A stretch of 64,000 bases of DNA from assembly GCF_020165195.1 (NCBI RefSeq), contig NZ_JAIUHR010000008.1:62001-126000 (forward strand). Direction: 5' to 3'. The notes beneath the pieces were generated by a model. That model was given only the letters and a program-made list of their open reading frames with translations. It had not been told where the DNA came from and made no database searches. Every line of letters begins with the position of its first letter. The first letter of the stretch is position 1. Below, one piece after another: positions 54,906 to 63,790 of this stretch. Origin of the DNA: Mesorhizobium sp. CA14. Lineage in GTDB: Bacteria > Pseudomonadota > Alphaproteobacteria > Rhizobiales > Rhizobiaceae. The translations under genes were made by a program, and so were the position numbers.

Positions 54906-56332
54906 AGGGCAGGAGCGTCATCGGCGGCGCGGTAGCGCTGCTATTGCTTGCGGCAGGGTCGCCGTCGGCGGCCTTCGCGCAGGACGCGCTGCAGCCTTAT
55001 CAGCTGGTACGTTCGCTGCAGCTGATCCAGGACCGCATTGCCGGCGGCGACCATGCCGCGCTGCCGATGCAGGCGAAGCTCCTCGAAATGATCGACGCCC
55101 GGATGCGCAACGCCAATGCCGAGGATTTCAAGGAGCCGAAGAATTTCCGCGCCTTGCTCGTCTATGGCATGAGCGGCGGCAATCCGGTGACGGTCGCGGC
55201 GGCGGCTTCCCGCGCGACGACCGACCCGCAAAGCCTGGCCATCGCCAAGGGCGTCATCGCCTATCTGAACGGCCGGCCGGCCGAGGCGATCGAAACGCTG
55301 AAGCCGATCGATCCGATGAGCGTGCCCGCCGACCTCGGCGCCTTCCTGGCGCTGGTCAAGGGCTCGCTGCTTGCAACAGATGACCCGGCGGCAGCGCTGA
55401 CGCTGCTCGACGAGGCGCGCCTGCTCAGCCCCGGCACGCTGGTCGAGGAGGCTGCACTCCGCCGCTCCGTCGGCATCGCGGCCGCGCAAGGCGACGCCGC
55501 CCGCTTCGCGCTGGCCTCGACCCAATATGTCGCGTCCTATCTCTATTCGCCTTACGCCAGCCAGTTCGCCGACGCCTTCGTTTCCGGCGTCATCACGCTG
55601 CACATGGCGATCAGCCAGGACAAGATCGCCGACATCACCTCGATGATGGATCCCGAGCGCGAGAAAGTGATCTACCTGCGCATTGCGCGCCGCGCCGCGA
55701 TCGACGGCATGACGGAGCTCTCGGCTTTCGCCTCCGCCAAGGCGGAGCTGGGCCGCAACGGCAATCGCAACCAGGACGACCCGCGCACCCAGCTCTATTC
55801 GAGCCTCTCCACCATGACGTCGGCCAACGTCGACGAAGTGCGTGCCAAGCTCGGCAAAATTGATCGTGGCAAGCTTTCGCAAGGCGACCGCGACCTGCTC
55901 GACGCCGCACAGGCGGTCGCGGGCGAAGTGACGGCGCCGGTGAAAGCGGCCGCGAAAATCGACGCTGCACCGGCAACCGCCGCAAAAGGCGAGGATGCGA
56001 AGTCCGCGACGGAAGCCTCGGCCGATCCGGCCAATGCGGACTTGCCTCCGGTGGAAGGAGCGATGCCCGACCAGCCACCGGTCGCGGCAAGCGATCCGGC
56101 GGTCGCGCCGCGTGATCAAGCGAAAGACGCGCAGCCCTCTGTTCCACAGCCGGCGCAAACATCGGCTGAAGCGCTAGCGGCCGCTCCAGCACCGGCTGAC
56201 GCCGCACCGGTGGTGCAGGCATCCGCACCGGCGACGACGCCCGACGCGCAAGACCCGATCGATGCGGCAGTGACCAGCACGCGGCGTCAGCTCGACCAGA
56301 TCGACCAACTCCTCGGAGCAGCCCCCAAATGA
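54902..56332 (+). CDS. motC: Periplasmic motility protein MotC
   Basis: A 476-aa secreted protein: signal peptide cleaved near AAFAQD (about residue 26), a helical core (QPYQLVRSLQLIQDRIAGGD, LEMIDARMRNANAEDFKEPK), then a low-complexity Ala/Pro-rich region (about 340-450) and a helical end. MotC is specific to rhizobia; it binds MotB in the periplasm and affects motor speed. Coupled to motB and motD by 4-nt overlaps. Confidence 0.9.
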   Translation: MKGRSVIGGAVALLLLAAGSPSAAFAQDALQPYQLVRSLQLIQDRIAGGDHAALPMQAKLLEMIDARMRNANAEDFKEPKNFRALLVYGMSGGNPVTVAAAASRATTDPQSLAIAKGVIAYLNGRPAEAIETLKPIDPMSVPADLGAFLALVKGSLLATDDPAAALTLLDEARLLSPGTLVEEAALRRSVGIAAAQGDAARFALASTQYVASYLYSPYASQFADAFVSGVITLHMAISQDKIADITSMMDPEREKVIYLRIARRAAIDGMTELSAFASAKAELGRNGNRNQDDPRTQLYSSLSTMTSANVDEVRAKLGKIDRGKLSQGDRDLLDAAQAVAGEVTAPVKAAAKIDAAPATAAKGEDAKSATEASADPANADLPPVEGAMPDQPPVAASDPAVAPRDQAKDAQPSVPQPAQTSAEALAAAPAPADAAPVVQASAPATTPDAQDPIDAAVTSTRRQLDQIDQLLGAAPK

Positions 56333-57693
56333 CCAGCGTCAGCCAGACCTTGCCGGGCTTTGCTTCGACCCGGCCCCGCCAGCAAGCCGCCGGCGGCAAG
56401 GACAACGATCAGAATTTCGGCGAGATGGTGCACGGGATGGAAAAGCCCGATCGGCCGCAGGACAAGCCCGCGGCCGGGCTAGTGTTGCCGGCCCCACATC
56501 CCGCAACGCGTTCATCGGCCGACAACGGCAATCAGGAGCCCGATCACGACGCGCGAGCTAAAACCGGCTCGCAGAAAGCAACCGCGGGAAAGTCCGCGAA
56601 GGCCAGCGCCCGGACAGATCAAGCCAAGCCGACGACGGACAAAGATTCCCCGGCGCAAGCCGAGGATTCCGTGCCGCTGCAGGACCGCTTGCCGTTGCTG
56701 ATGGCGCTGAGCGACATGAAGCATTTCGCGCAGTCGTCAGGCGCCGGTGGCAACAGTTCCACCGACGGTGACGATGGCGCAGGCGAGCGCGGACCGCTTA
56801 AATTGCCGCTGCGCGTGGGCAAGCGCGCGGCGATCCACGGTTCCGGCGAGACGCAGTCGCGATCCGTCCGTTCGACGGCGGCTGAAGATCACGGGCCTGA
56901 CTTCGGGCAGAAGCCGGTGAAGGCTGACGTGGCTCTCGACATGCCAGGCCGCAGAGATGCCAAAATCGTACCGGCGCAAGGAGACGAGCCGCAGGCCGAC
57001 AGCGCGGTGCCGCCGCAAGGCTGGCGGTCGGCTTCCTCCTCCAAGGTTTCGTTACAATCGCAATCGGCCGCGCAGCAGACACCGGGAAAGCCGTCTTCTT
57101 CCGCCGCACGCATGGAAGTCGTCAGCCAGCAGAGCTTCCCGGCGCCGGCGCAAAATCCGATCGGCCAGACGGCATCGGCGCTGGTTGAAGCGCTTGCCTC
57201 CGACAAGGGCGTTCAGCAAGCCTTCACAAGCGCCTCGGCAGGCTTGCAGACGACCAATTCTGTTGCCGTTCCGACACATGTGCTGAAGATCGAGCTCCAC
57301 CCTTCGGAGCTCGGATCCGTCACCGCCAGCCTGCGCCTCTCAGGCGAGCAACTTTCGATTGAGATGAAGCCCGAGACACACGAGGCATACCGCCGTCTCA
57401 CCGCCGACAGCGACGCCATCGTCAAGTCCATGCGCAGCCTCGGCTTCGACGTCGACAAGGTTACGATCCTGCAACCTTCGATAGCAGCACATGCGGCCGG
57501 CCGCGCCGACGCAAGCGGCGGCATGCCGATGTCGACAGGCCGCGACCAGCCTTCGTTCCAGCCCGGGAATTCGGGCGGCAGCGGCGCGGGCGGCGACCGG
57601 CAACCGGGAAGGAACGATGGCAATGGCGCACAGGAATTCGCTCGTGCCGCTTCGCCTCTTCGCGAGCGTGCTGACGACGATATGTATATCTAG
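56329..57693 (+). CDS. motD: Hook-length control protein MotD/FliK
   Basis: A 454-aa protein first described as MotD in S. meliloti and later recognised as FliK. The first 290 residues are disordered and Gln/Ser/Pro-rich; the FliK C-terminal domain covers about 310-385 (LKIELHPSELGSVTASLRLS, then SLGFDVDKVTI). It measures hook length and triggers the FlhB switch. Its last 77 nt overlap the next gene. Confidence 0.88.
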   Translation: MTSVSQTLPGFASTRPRQQAAGGKDNDQNFGEMVHGMEKPDRPQDKPAAGLVLPAPHPATRSSADNGNQEPDHDARAKTGSQKATAGKSAKASARTDQAKPTTDKDSPAQAEDSVPLQDRLPLLMALSDMKHFAQSSGAGGNSSTDGDDGAGERGPLKLPLRVGKRAAIHGSGETQSRSVRSTAAEDHGPDFGQKPVKADVALDMPGRRDAKIVPAQGDEPQADSAVPPQGWRSASSSKVSLQSQSAAQQTPGKPSSSAARMEVVSQQSFPAPAQNPIGQTASALVEALASDKGVQQAFTSASAGLQTTNSVAVPTHVLKIELHPSELGSVTASLRLSGEQLSIEMKPETHEAYRRLTADSDAIVKSMRSLGFDVDKVTILQPSIAAHAAGRADASGGMPMSTGRDQPSFQPGNSGGSGAGGDRQPGRNDGNGAQEFARAASPLRERADDDMYI

Positions 57694-58213
57694 TTTCGCT
57701 CTCGGCACGGTCGGCGCCACCGCCAACCCCTGCGAGCCTGAGATCCTGCGCGCCGCCGACCGCTACGGCGTGCCGGCCGGAATTCTCTATGCGGTTGGGC
57801 TGACCGAGACCGGAAAGAAGGGCAGCCTCCAGCCCAATGCATTGAATATAGAAGGAAAAGCCGTCTTTCCTCGCAGCCGCACCGAAGCGCTCGCCGCATT
57901 CGAGAATGCGCGTCGCGAAGGCAAGACGCTGATCGATCTCGGCTGCATGCAGATCAACCATCGCTATCACGGCGCGCAGTTCCGCAGCGTCGAGGACATG
58001 CTCGACCCGCATCAGAATGTCGACTACGCGGCGCGCTTCCTAGTGAGCCTGCATGCCCGGCATATGACCTGGTCGATGGCCGTCGCCCGCTATCATGCCG
58101 GCCCCGACAACGACCCGGCGCAGAAGGTCTATGTCTGCCGTGTCATCGCCAACATGGTCGCCACCGGCTTCGGCAAATGGACGCCGAATGCCAGCGCTTT
58201 CTGCAACCAATAG
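57617..58213 (+). CDS. Secreted lytic transglycosylase (SLT domain)
   Basis: A 198-aa exported enzyme with a signal peptide (LRLFASVLTTICISSFALGT) and an SLT-type catalytic Glu64 in YAVGLTETGKKG, followed by LIDLGCMQINHRYHGAQFRS and an AVARYHAG-like active-site motif. It likely opens peptidoglycan for rod passage; an equivalent gene follows motD in other rhizobia. Start 57617 follows GGGAAGGA and lies inside motD in another frame. Confidence 0.85.
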   Translation: MAMAHRNSLVPLRLFASVLTTICISSFALGTVGATANPCEPEILRAADRYGVPAGILYAVGLTETGKKGSLQPNALNIEGKAVFPRSRTEALAAFENARREGKTLIDLGCMQINHRYHGAQFRSVEDMLDPHQNVDYAARFLVSLHARHMTWSMAVARYHAGPDNDPAQKVYVCRVIANMVATGFGKWTPNASAFCNQ

Positions 58214-58425
58214 TTGCCAATCCTCTACCTTCGTCGGCATGCTCGCGGGCGCCAATTTCGTCAGCCGCAGTTCGGCGCGAGTACACCTGCCGAACCGCCT
58301 TTATTACGGCTCCCAAAAAAAACTCCCAAGAAAATAGTTACAAGAAATGATGGTTTTTCAGGATTCACCGAGCCGGGTACCCCTTTCCGCACGGGGCAAG
58401 TGAATTTGATTCGGAGGGCGGGCCG
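58214..58425 (+). promoter_or_regulatory. Upstream region of rem/ftcR
   Basis: About 210 nt, including an AT-rich A-tract section (58305-58355), precede rem. In S. meliloti rem is activated by VisNR, so a VisNR site and promoter are expected here. No CAAG-N7-CAAG-N10 element is present, in contrast to the structural operons. Confidence 0.4.
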
Positions 58426-59094
58426 ATGATCGTGATCGTTGACGAGCGGGAGCTCGTGACAGAGGGCTACTCTTCACTTTTCGATCGCGAGGGAGTGGCC
58501 ACGGCCGGCTTCGCGCCAGGCGAATTCGGCGAATGGGTGAGTTCCGCCGCCGACACCGATCTCAGGTCCGTCAGGGCCTTTCTTATCGGCGACTGCCGCG
58601 AGGGCGCGATATCGCCGCGCCAGATCCGCGACCGCACCGGCGCGCCGGTGATCGCGCTCAGCGAGCATCATTCGCTCGAACATACGTTGCGGCTGTTCGA
58701 AAGCGGCGTCGACGACGTCGTTCGCAAGCCCGTCCATATACGCGAGATTCTTGCTCGTATCACCGCCATCCGCCGTCGCGGTTCCGAAGAAGCCGCCTAT
58801 ACCGAAGTCGGCTCGATGCGCATCTTCATGGACGGCCGCGATCCGGAGATCGACGGCGAGCCGCTGCCGCTGCCGCGGCGCGAGCGGCGCATCCTGGAAT
58901 ATCTGGCCAGCAACCGCGGCCGGCGCGTGACCAAGACGCAGGTCTTCAACGCCATCTACGGCATCTTCGACGAAGAGGTCGAGGAGAACGTGGTGGAGAG
59001 CCACATCTCGAAGCTGCGCAAGAAGCTGCGCGAGAAGCTCGGTCACGATCCCATCGATTCCAAGAGGTTCCTCGGCTACCGGCTGGTGTTTTGA
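58426..59094 (+). CDS. rem: OmpR-family flagellar regulator Rem/FtcR
   Basis: A 222-aa response-regulator-like activator: N-terminal receiver-like domain ([20 protein letters not shown]) and C-terminal winged helix ([38 protein letters not shown]). Receiver features are partial: Asp6 and the Lys in [10 protein letters not shown] are kept, but the phosphoacceptor region reads [10 protein letters not shown], unlike typical receivers. Rem (S. meliloti) and FtcR (Brucella) directly activate flagellar structural genes. Located between the mot operon and flgE as in relatives. Confidence 0.92.
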   Translation: MIVIVDERELVTEGYSSLFDREGVATAGFAPGEFGEWVSSAADTDLRSVRAFLIGDCREGAISPRQIRDRTGAPVIALSEHHSLEHTLRLFESGVDDVVRKPVHIREILARITAIRRRGSEEAAYTEVGSMRIFMDGRDPEIDGEPLPLPRRERRILEYLASNRGRRVTKTQVFNAIYGIFDEEVEENVVESHISKLRKKLREKLGHDPIDSKRFLGYRLVF

Positions 59095-59118
59095 TGGCCG
59101 CGCCAGGCACGTCTCGCG

Positions 59119-59149
59119 CCAGCCTCGCGCAAGACACGAGGCCTAATTT
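59119..59149 (+). promoter_or_regulatory. Flagellar CAAG direct-repeat promoter element, flgE operon
   Basis: CTCGCGC(C/A)AG occurs twice 11 bp apart (CCAG 59119-59122, CAAG 59130-59133), then 10 nt and TAATTT (59144-59149). flgE starts 37 nt downstream. Confidence 0.7.
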
Positions 59150-59185
59150 CATGGCCTGCTACCAAGGCACTGCGGAGATCCATCG

Positions 59186-60442
59186 ATGAGCCTCTACGGA
59201 ATGATGCGGACCGGCGTTTCCGGTATGAACGCGCAGGCCAACCGCCTCTCCGCGGTGGCCGACAACATCGCCAACTCTGACACCACCGGCTACAAGCGCT
59301 CTTCGGCCGAGTTCTCGTCCCTGATCATGCCCGGCACCGGCGGTGCCTATAATTCGGGCGGCGTGACCACCACGATCCGCTCGGCCGTCAGCACACAAGG
59401 TGTCATGACCTACACCACCTCGGTGTCCGACCTTGCCGTCAACGGCGACGGCTTCTTCGTCGTCCAGGATGCCGGCGGCACGCCCTATCTCACCCGTGCC
59501 GGCTCCTTCGTTCCGGACGCGCAAGGCAGGCTGGTCAATGCCGCGGGTTACCAGCTCATGGCCTACAGCTACGCCAACGGCGATCCAGCCGCGACCGCCA
59601 ACGGCTTCGAAGGCCTCGTCCCGGTGCAGATCTCCGATCAGGAGATGACGGCGACGCCGAGCACGGAAGGCACCTTCAGCGGCAACCTGCCCGCGGGCGC
59701 CACCCCGGTCGCGGCCGGCAGCCTGCCCTCCACCAACAGCGCTTCGGCCCAATATACGTCGAAGACCTCGCTGGTCGCCTATGACAACCTGGGCAACAAG
59801 AAGCTGCTCGACGTCTATTTTACCAACACCGGCGCCGGCACCTGGGAAGTCTCGGTCTTCGATCAGTCGAAGGCGACGCCCGGCACCTCCTTCCCCTACG
59901 CCGGCGGCGCGCTGGCGTCGACGAACCTCACCTTCGACACCACCACGGGCAAGCTCACCGGCGCAACCGACAGCATCTCCTTCACCGTGCCGGGCGGCTC
60001 GACGCTGAACCTCGACCTCTCCAAGGTGACCCAGCTCGGCACCGGCTTCACCGTCGCCGACGCCAAGGTCAACGGCAACGCGCCGAGCTCCATCCAGAAG
60101 GTGCAGATCGGCCAGGACGGCATCATCTACGCGCAGTTCGAGGATGGCTCGACCAAGGCGCTTTACAAGATCCCGCTGGCCGACGTTCAGAGCCCCGACA
60201 ACCTCACCGCCATGCCCGGCAACGTCTATGTGCAGAGCACCGATTCCGGCGCCGTCCGCATCGGCTTTGCCAATGAGGGCAAGCTCGGCTCCATCGTCTC
60301 CGGCGCGCTTGAAAACTCCAATGTCGATATTGCCGAGGAACTGACCAACATGATTGCGGCGCAGCGCAGCTACACCGCCAATTCCAAGGTCTTCCAGACC
60401 GGTTCGGACCTGATGGACGTCCTCGTCAACCTGAAGAGATAA
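59186..60442 (+). CDS. flgE: Flagellar hook protein FlgE
   Basis: A 418-aa hook subunit. N-terminus MSLYGMMRTGVSGMNAQANR with NIANSDTTGYKRSSAEF, C-terminus ENSNVDIAEELTNMIAAQRS; the surface domain between is Thr/Ala-rich. First gene of the flgEKL-flaF-flbT-flgD operon. Confidence 0.95.
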   Translation: MSLYGMMRTGVSGMNAQANRLSAVADNIANSDTTGYKRSSAEFSSLIMPGTGGAYNSGGVTTTIRSAVSTQGVMTYTTSVSDLAVNGDGFFVVQDAGGTPYLTRAGSFVPDAQGRLVNAAGYQLMAYSYANGDPAATANGFEGLVPVQISDQEMTATPSTEGTFSGNLPAGATPVAAGSLPSTNSASAQYTSKTSLVAYDNLGNKKLLDVYFTNTGAGTWEVSVFDQSKATPGTSFPYAGGALASTNLTFDTTTGKLTGATDSISFTVPGGSTLNLDLSKVTQLGTGFTVADAKVNGNAPSSIQKVQIGQDGIIYAQFEDGSTKALYKIPLADVQSPDNLTAMPGNVYVQSTDSGAVRIGFANEGKLGSIVSGALENSNVDIAEELTNMIAAQRSYTANSKVFQTGSDLMDVLVNLKR

Positions 60443-60471
60443 ACGACGGGCGCCGCCCGTGAAAGATCAGC

Positions 60472-61923
60472 ATGTCGCTTTCCTCCGCACTAAGCATTGC
60501 CCAATCGGCGCTTCTGGCCACGTCCAAGCAGACCAGCGTCGTATCGCGCAATGTGGCCGATGCGTCGAACCCGGACTACACTCGCCGCATCGCCGTGGTG
60601 ACCAGCACGGCGCCCGGCGCCAGGGCGGTGGAAATCCAGCGTGTCGCCAATGATCTCCTGTTCCGCCAGAACCTCTCGGCGCTGTCGGCATGGAGCGGCC
60701 AGAGCGCGCTCTACAACGGCATGGATCAACTCGATCTGTCGGTCAACGGGGTCGACAATGCGTCGTCCCCCTCCACCGCGATCGCCAACCTGCAGAAAGC
60801 CCTGCAGCTCTACGCCACCACGCCCTCGAACCAGAACCTCGGCACCAGCGTCGTCGACGCCGCAAAGCAAGTGGTGAGTTCGCTGAACAGCGGCACCCAG
60901 GCGATCCAGGATTTCCGCACCCAGGCGGACAGCCAGATCGCCACCGCCGTCAACGATCTCAATTCGCTGCTCAGCCAGTTCCAGGACGCCAACAAGGCCG
61001 TCATCTCGGGCACCCGTTCCGGCACCGACGTCTCCGACGCGCTCGACCAGCGCGACGCGCTCCTGAAGAAGATATCGGAATACGTCCCGGTCTCGACCTT
61101 CACGCGCGGCGACAACGACATGGTCATCACCACCAAGGACGGCGCGACGCTGTTCGAGACCGTACCGCGCTCGGTGACCTTCACGCCGTCGGCCGGCTAC
61201 TCGGCAGGCACACCTGGCAACACGGTCTACATCGACAATGTGCCGGTCTCGGCTGGCACTGCCGACAACATCACTGCCGACGGCAAGCTTGCGGGCCTTC
61301 TGAAGCTGCGCGACGGCGTGGCCTCGACCATGCAGAGCCAGCTCGACGAAATCGCGCGCGGCCTTGTCACGGCATTTGCCGAAACCGCGCCATCGCAGCC
61401 CAATGCGGCCGGCCTGTTCACCTGGCCCGGCGCTCCGGCGATTCCGGCCGCCGGCACCCTGGTCGACGGCCTCGCCGGCACGATCAGCGTCAACGCCGCC
61501 TTCGATCCGAGCGCCGGCGGCAATCCCGCGCTGTTGCGCGACGGCGGCGCCAACGGCGCGGCCTACGTCGTCAACACCGGCGGCGCATCCTATGCGGACC
61601 TTCTGATCAGCTACGGCAACAGGCTCGATCAGCCAATGGCCTTTGACAGCTCCGCCGGCATCGCCGTCAGCTCCGGCGTCTCCGACTACGCGGCCAATGC
61701 CATCGGCTGGTTCGAAGGCGTGCGCCAGCAGGCCTCGACCAATGCCGACAGCAAGCAGGCGCTGGCGGCGCGCACGGCCGAGGCGCTGTCCAACGATACC
61801 GGGGTCAATGTCGACCAGGAAATGTCCCTGTTACTCGACCTCGAGCATACCTATCAGGCCTCGGCGCATATGATGAAGACCGTGAGCGACATGCTGGACG
61901 CCCTGATGAGCGCGGTGGGATAA
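60472..61923 (+). CDS. flgK: Hook-filament junction protein FlgK
   Basis: A 483-aa hook-associated protein 1. N-terminal SALSIAQSALLATSKQTSVV and RNVADASNPDYTRRIAVV, C-terminal VNVDQEMSLLLDLEHTYQAS. The start at 60472 follows AAAGATC, a weak ribosome-binding site. Confidence 0.93.
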   Translation: MSLSSALSIAQSALLATSKQTSVVSRNVADASNPDYTRRIAVVTSTAPGARAVEIQRVANDLLFRQNLSALSAWSGQSALYNGMDQLDLSVNGVDNASSPSTAIANLQKALQLYATTPSNQNLGTSVVDAAKQVVSSLNSGTQAIQDFRTQADSQIATAVNDLNSLLSQFQDANKAVISGTRSGTDVSDALDQRDALLKKISEYVPVSTFTRGDNDMVITTKDGATLFETVPRSVTFTPSAGYSAGTPGNTVYIDNVPVSAGTADNITADGKLAGLLKLRDGVASTMQSQLDEIARGLVTAFAETAPSQPNAAGLFTWPGAPAIPAAGTLVDGLAGTISVNAAFDPSAGGNPALLRDGGANGAAYVVNTGGASYADLLISYGNRLDQPMAFDSSAGIAVSSGVSDYAANAIGWFEGVRQQASTNADSKQALAARTAEALSNDTGVNVDQEMSLLLDLEHTYQASAHMMKTVSDMLDALMSAVG

Positions 61924-61926
61924 TTC

Positions 61927-62976
61927 ATGAAAGCGACAGGCGTTTCCTCTGCTGCCATCTCCAACGCGCTGCGTTACCAGCAAGCGAAGATGCAGGCCGA
62001 CCTCATAAAGGCAACCAAGGAATCGCAGACCGGTTCGGTCGCCGATGTCGGCCTGGCGCTGGGCAGCCGCACGACCCAGGCCGTCACCTTCCAGCGCGAC
62101 CTCGACCGGCTGAACGGCATCGTCGATTCCAACGCGCTCGTCACAGCGCGCCTGACATCGACCCAGGATTCGCTCGGCCAGATCGCAGGTGCCGCGCAGA
62201 GCTTCCTGTCGGCGCTGACCAGCGGCGTGTCGGGCGACTCCTCGACCAGCATCCTGCAGACCGCCGGCGCCTCGGCGCTGCAGCAGATGACGGGCATCCT
62301 CAACACCAGCGTAAACGGCGAATATCTGTTTGCCGGCACCAACACCGACGTCAAGCCGATCGACGATTTCAACGCCGCCGGCTCGCCGGCCAAGGCAGCC
62401 TTCGATGCGGCCTTCTCAAGCTATTTCGGCTTTGCCCAGACCGACCCGGCGGCAGCCAACATCACTGCCGCGCAGATGGACGACTTCATCACCACCAAGG
62501 TCGAGCCGCAATTCCTGGGCGCCGGTTGGCAGGCCAACTGGTCGAGCGCCACCGACGAGCAGATCACCAGCCGCATCTCGCTCAACGAGACCACCCAGAC
62601 CTCGGTCAGCGCCAACGAGCAGGGCATCCGCAAGCTCGCCATGGCGTCCGCCATGGTCAGCAGCCTGCTTACCGGCAGCATCAGCGATGCCGCCCGGAAC
62701 GCCGTCGTCAGCCGCGCGCAGGCGCTGGTCGGCGAAGCCATCGGCGGCATCACCCAGATACGGGCTCAGACAGGCATTGCCCAGCAGCGCGTGTCCGATG
62801 CCAGCGACCGCATGAAGACCCAGGTCGACCTCTTCGAGAAGCATATCGTCGATCTCGAGGGCGTCGATCCCGCGGAGGCCGCGACCCGCGTCGCCGACCT
62901 GACGCAGCATATCGAGACGTCCTTCGCCCTGACCGCGCGTCTGCAGCAGCTCAGCCTGCTCAACTATCTGACTTGA
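61927..62976 (+). CDS. flgL: Hook-filament junction protein FlgL
   Basis: A 349-aa hook-associated protein 3, flagellin-like: N-terminal SSAAISNALRYQQAKMQADL, a middle with LNTSVNGEYLFAGTNTDVKP, and a C-terminal helix (DLFEKHIVDLEGVDPAEAAT). Starts 3 nt after flgK. Confidence 0.92.
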   Translation: MKATGVSSAAISNALRYQQAKMQADLIKATKESQTGSVADVGLALGSRTTQAVTFQRDLDRLNGIVDSNALVTARLTSTQDSLGQIAGAAQSFLSALTSGVSGDSSTSILQTAGASALQQMTGILNTSVNGEYLFAGTNTDVKPIDDFNAAGSPAKAAFDAAFSSYFGFAQTDPAAANITAAQMDDFITTKVEPQFLGAGWQANWSSATDEQITSRISLNETTQTSVSANEQGIRKLAMASAMVSSLLTGSISDAARNAVVSRAQALVGEAIGGITQIRAQTGIAQQRVSDASDRMKTQVDLFEKHIVDLEGVDPAEAATRVADLTQHIETSFALTARLQQLSLLNYLT

Positions 62977-63007
62977 ACACGTAAACCGGAACGCCAGAGC
63001 GCCGACG

Positions 63008-63355
63008 ATGTATCAATTCTCCTACGCCGACATCCAGACCGACTCCGTCGCCGATGCCAAGGATCGGGAGCGGCAGCTGCTCACCCGTTCGATCGACATG
63101 CTGGCAGCGGCAGCCGCCGTCGGCACGGATTCGATGGAAGCGGTCGAGGCGCTGCACTTCACCAACCGCGTCTGGACCGCCTTCGTCGAGGATCTCGGCT
63201 CCAGCGACAACGCCCTGCCCAAGGAGCTGCGCGCCAACCTGATCTCCATCGGCCTTTGGCTGCTGCGCGAGACCGAGGACATCCGCCAGGGCCGCACCAA
63301 CAATTTCGAAGGATTGATCGAGGTCTCCCAGATCATCCGAGACGGCATCCAATGA
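63008..63355 (+). CDS. flaF: Flagellin synthesis regulator FlaF
   Basis: A 115-aa helical protein (ADAKDRERQLLTRSIDMLAA, EALHFTNRVWTAFVEDLGSS, LISIGLWLLRETEDIRQGRT) of the alphaproteobacterial FlaF family, which promotes flagellin production and opposes FlbT. Stop overlaps flbT as ATGA. Confidence 0.93.
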   Translation: MYQFSYADIQTDSVADAKDRERQLLTRSIDMLAAAAAVGTDSMEAVEALHFTNRVWTAFVEDLGSSDNALPKELRANLISIGLWLLRETEDIRQGRTNNFEGLIEVSQIIRDGIQ

Positions 63356-63789
63356 CCAACACGCTGAAGATCTCGCTGAAGCCCAACGAGAAGATCTACA
63401 TCAACGGCGCGGTCATCCGCGTCGACCGCAAGGTCACCATCGAGCTGATGAACGACGTGCAGTTCCTGCTCGAAAGCCACGTCATCCAGGCCGACCAAGC
63501 CTCGACGCCGCTCAGGCAGCTTTATTTCATCGTGCAGATCATGCTGATCAACCCGGTGGGCGCCGCGGAGGCGCGCGACATGTTCCGCCGCTCTCTGCCG
63601 ATGCTGATCGCGAGCTTCGACAACCAGGACATCTGCAACAGCCTGAAGCAGATCGACCGCATGGTCGGCGAGGATGAGATCTATGAGGCGCTGAAGGCGA
63701 TCCGCGCGCTCTATCCGCTCGAGCGCAAGGCGCTCGAAAGCAATGACGACATTCCCGAAACGCCGCGCGCGCTGGCTGTAGGAGCATAA
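63352..63789 (+). CDS. flbT: Flagellin mRNA regulator FlbT
   Basis: A 145-aa protein (LKISLKPNEKIYINGAVIRV, LLESHVIQADQASTPLRQLY) of the FlbT family. In Caulobacter FlbT binds the 5' leader of flagellin mRNA and lowers its translation and stability. Start 63352 is fixed by the 4-nt overlap with flaF. Possible targets here are the flaA and flaB leader hairpins. Confidence 0.93.
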   Translation: MTNTLKISLKPNEKIYINGAVIRVDRKVTIELMNDVQFLLESHVIQADQASTPLRQLYFIVQIMLINPVGAAEARDMFRRSLPMLIASFDNQDICNSLKQIDRMVGEDEIYEALKAIRALYPLERKALESNDDIPETPRALAVGA

Positions 63790-63790
63790 G

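Noticed and set aside
58305..58400. CAAG motifs upstream of rem as a further copy of the flagellar element
   Set aside because: Spacing between CAAG copies is 14 rather than 11 bp and no TA-rich hexamer follows at 10 nt.
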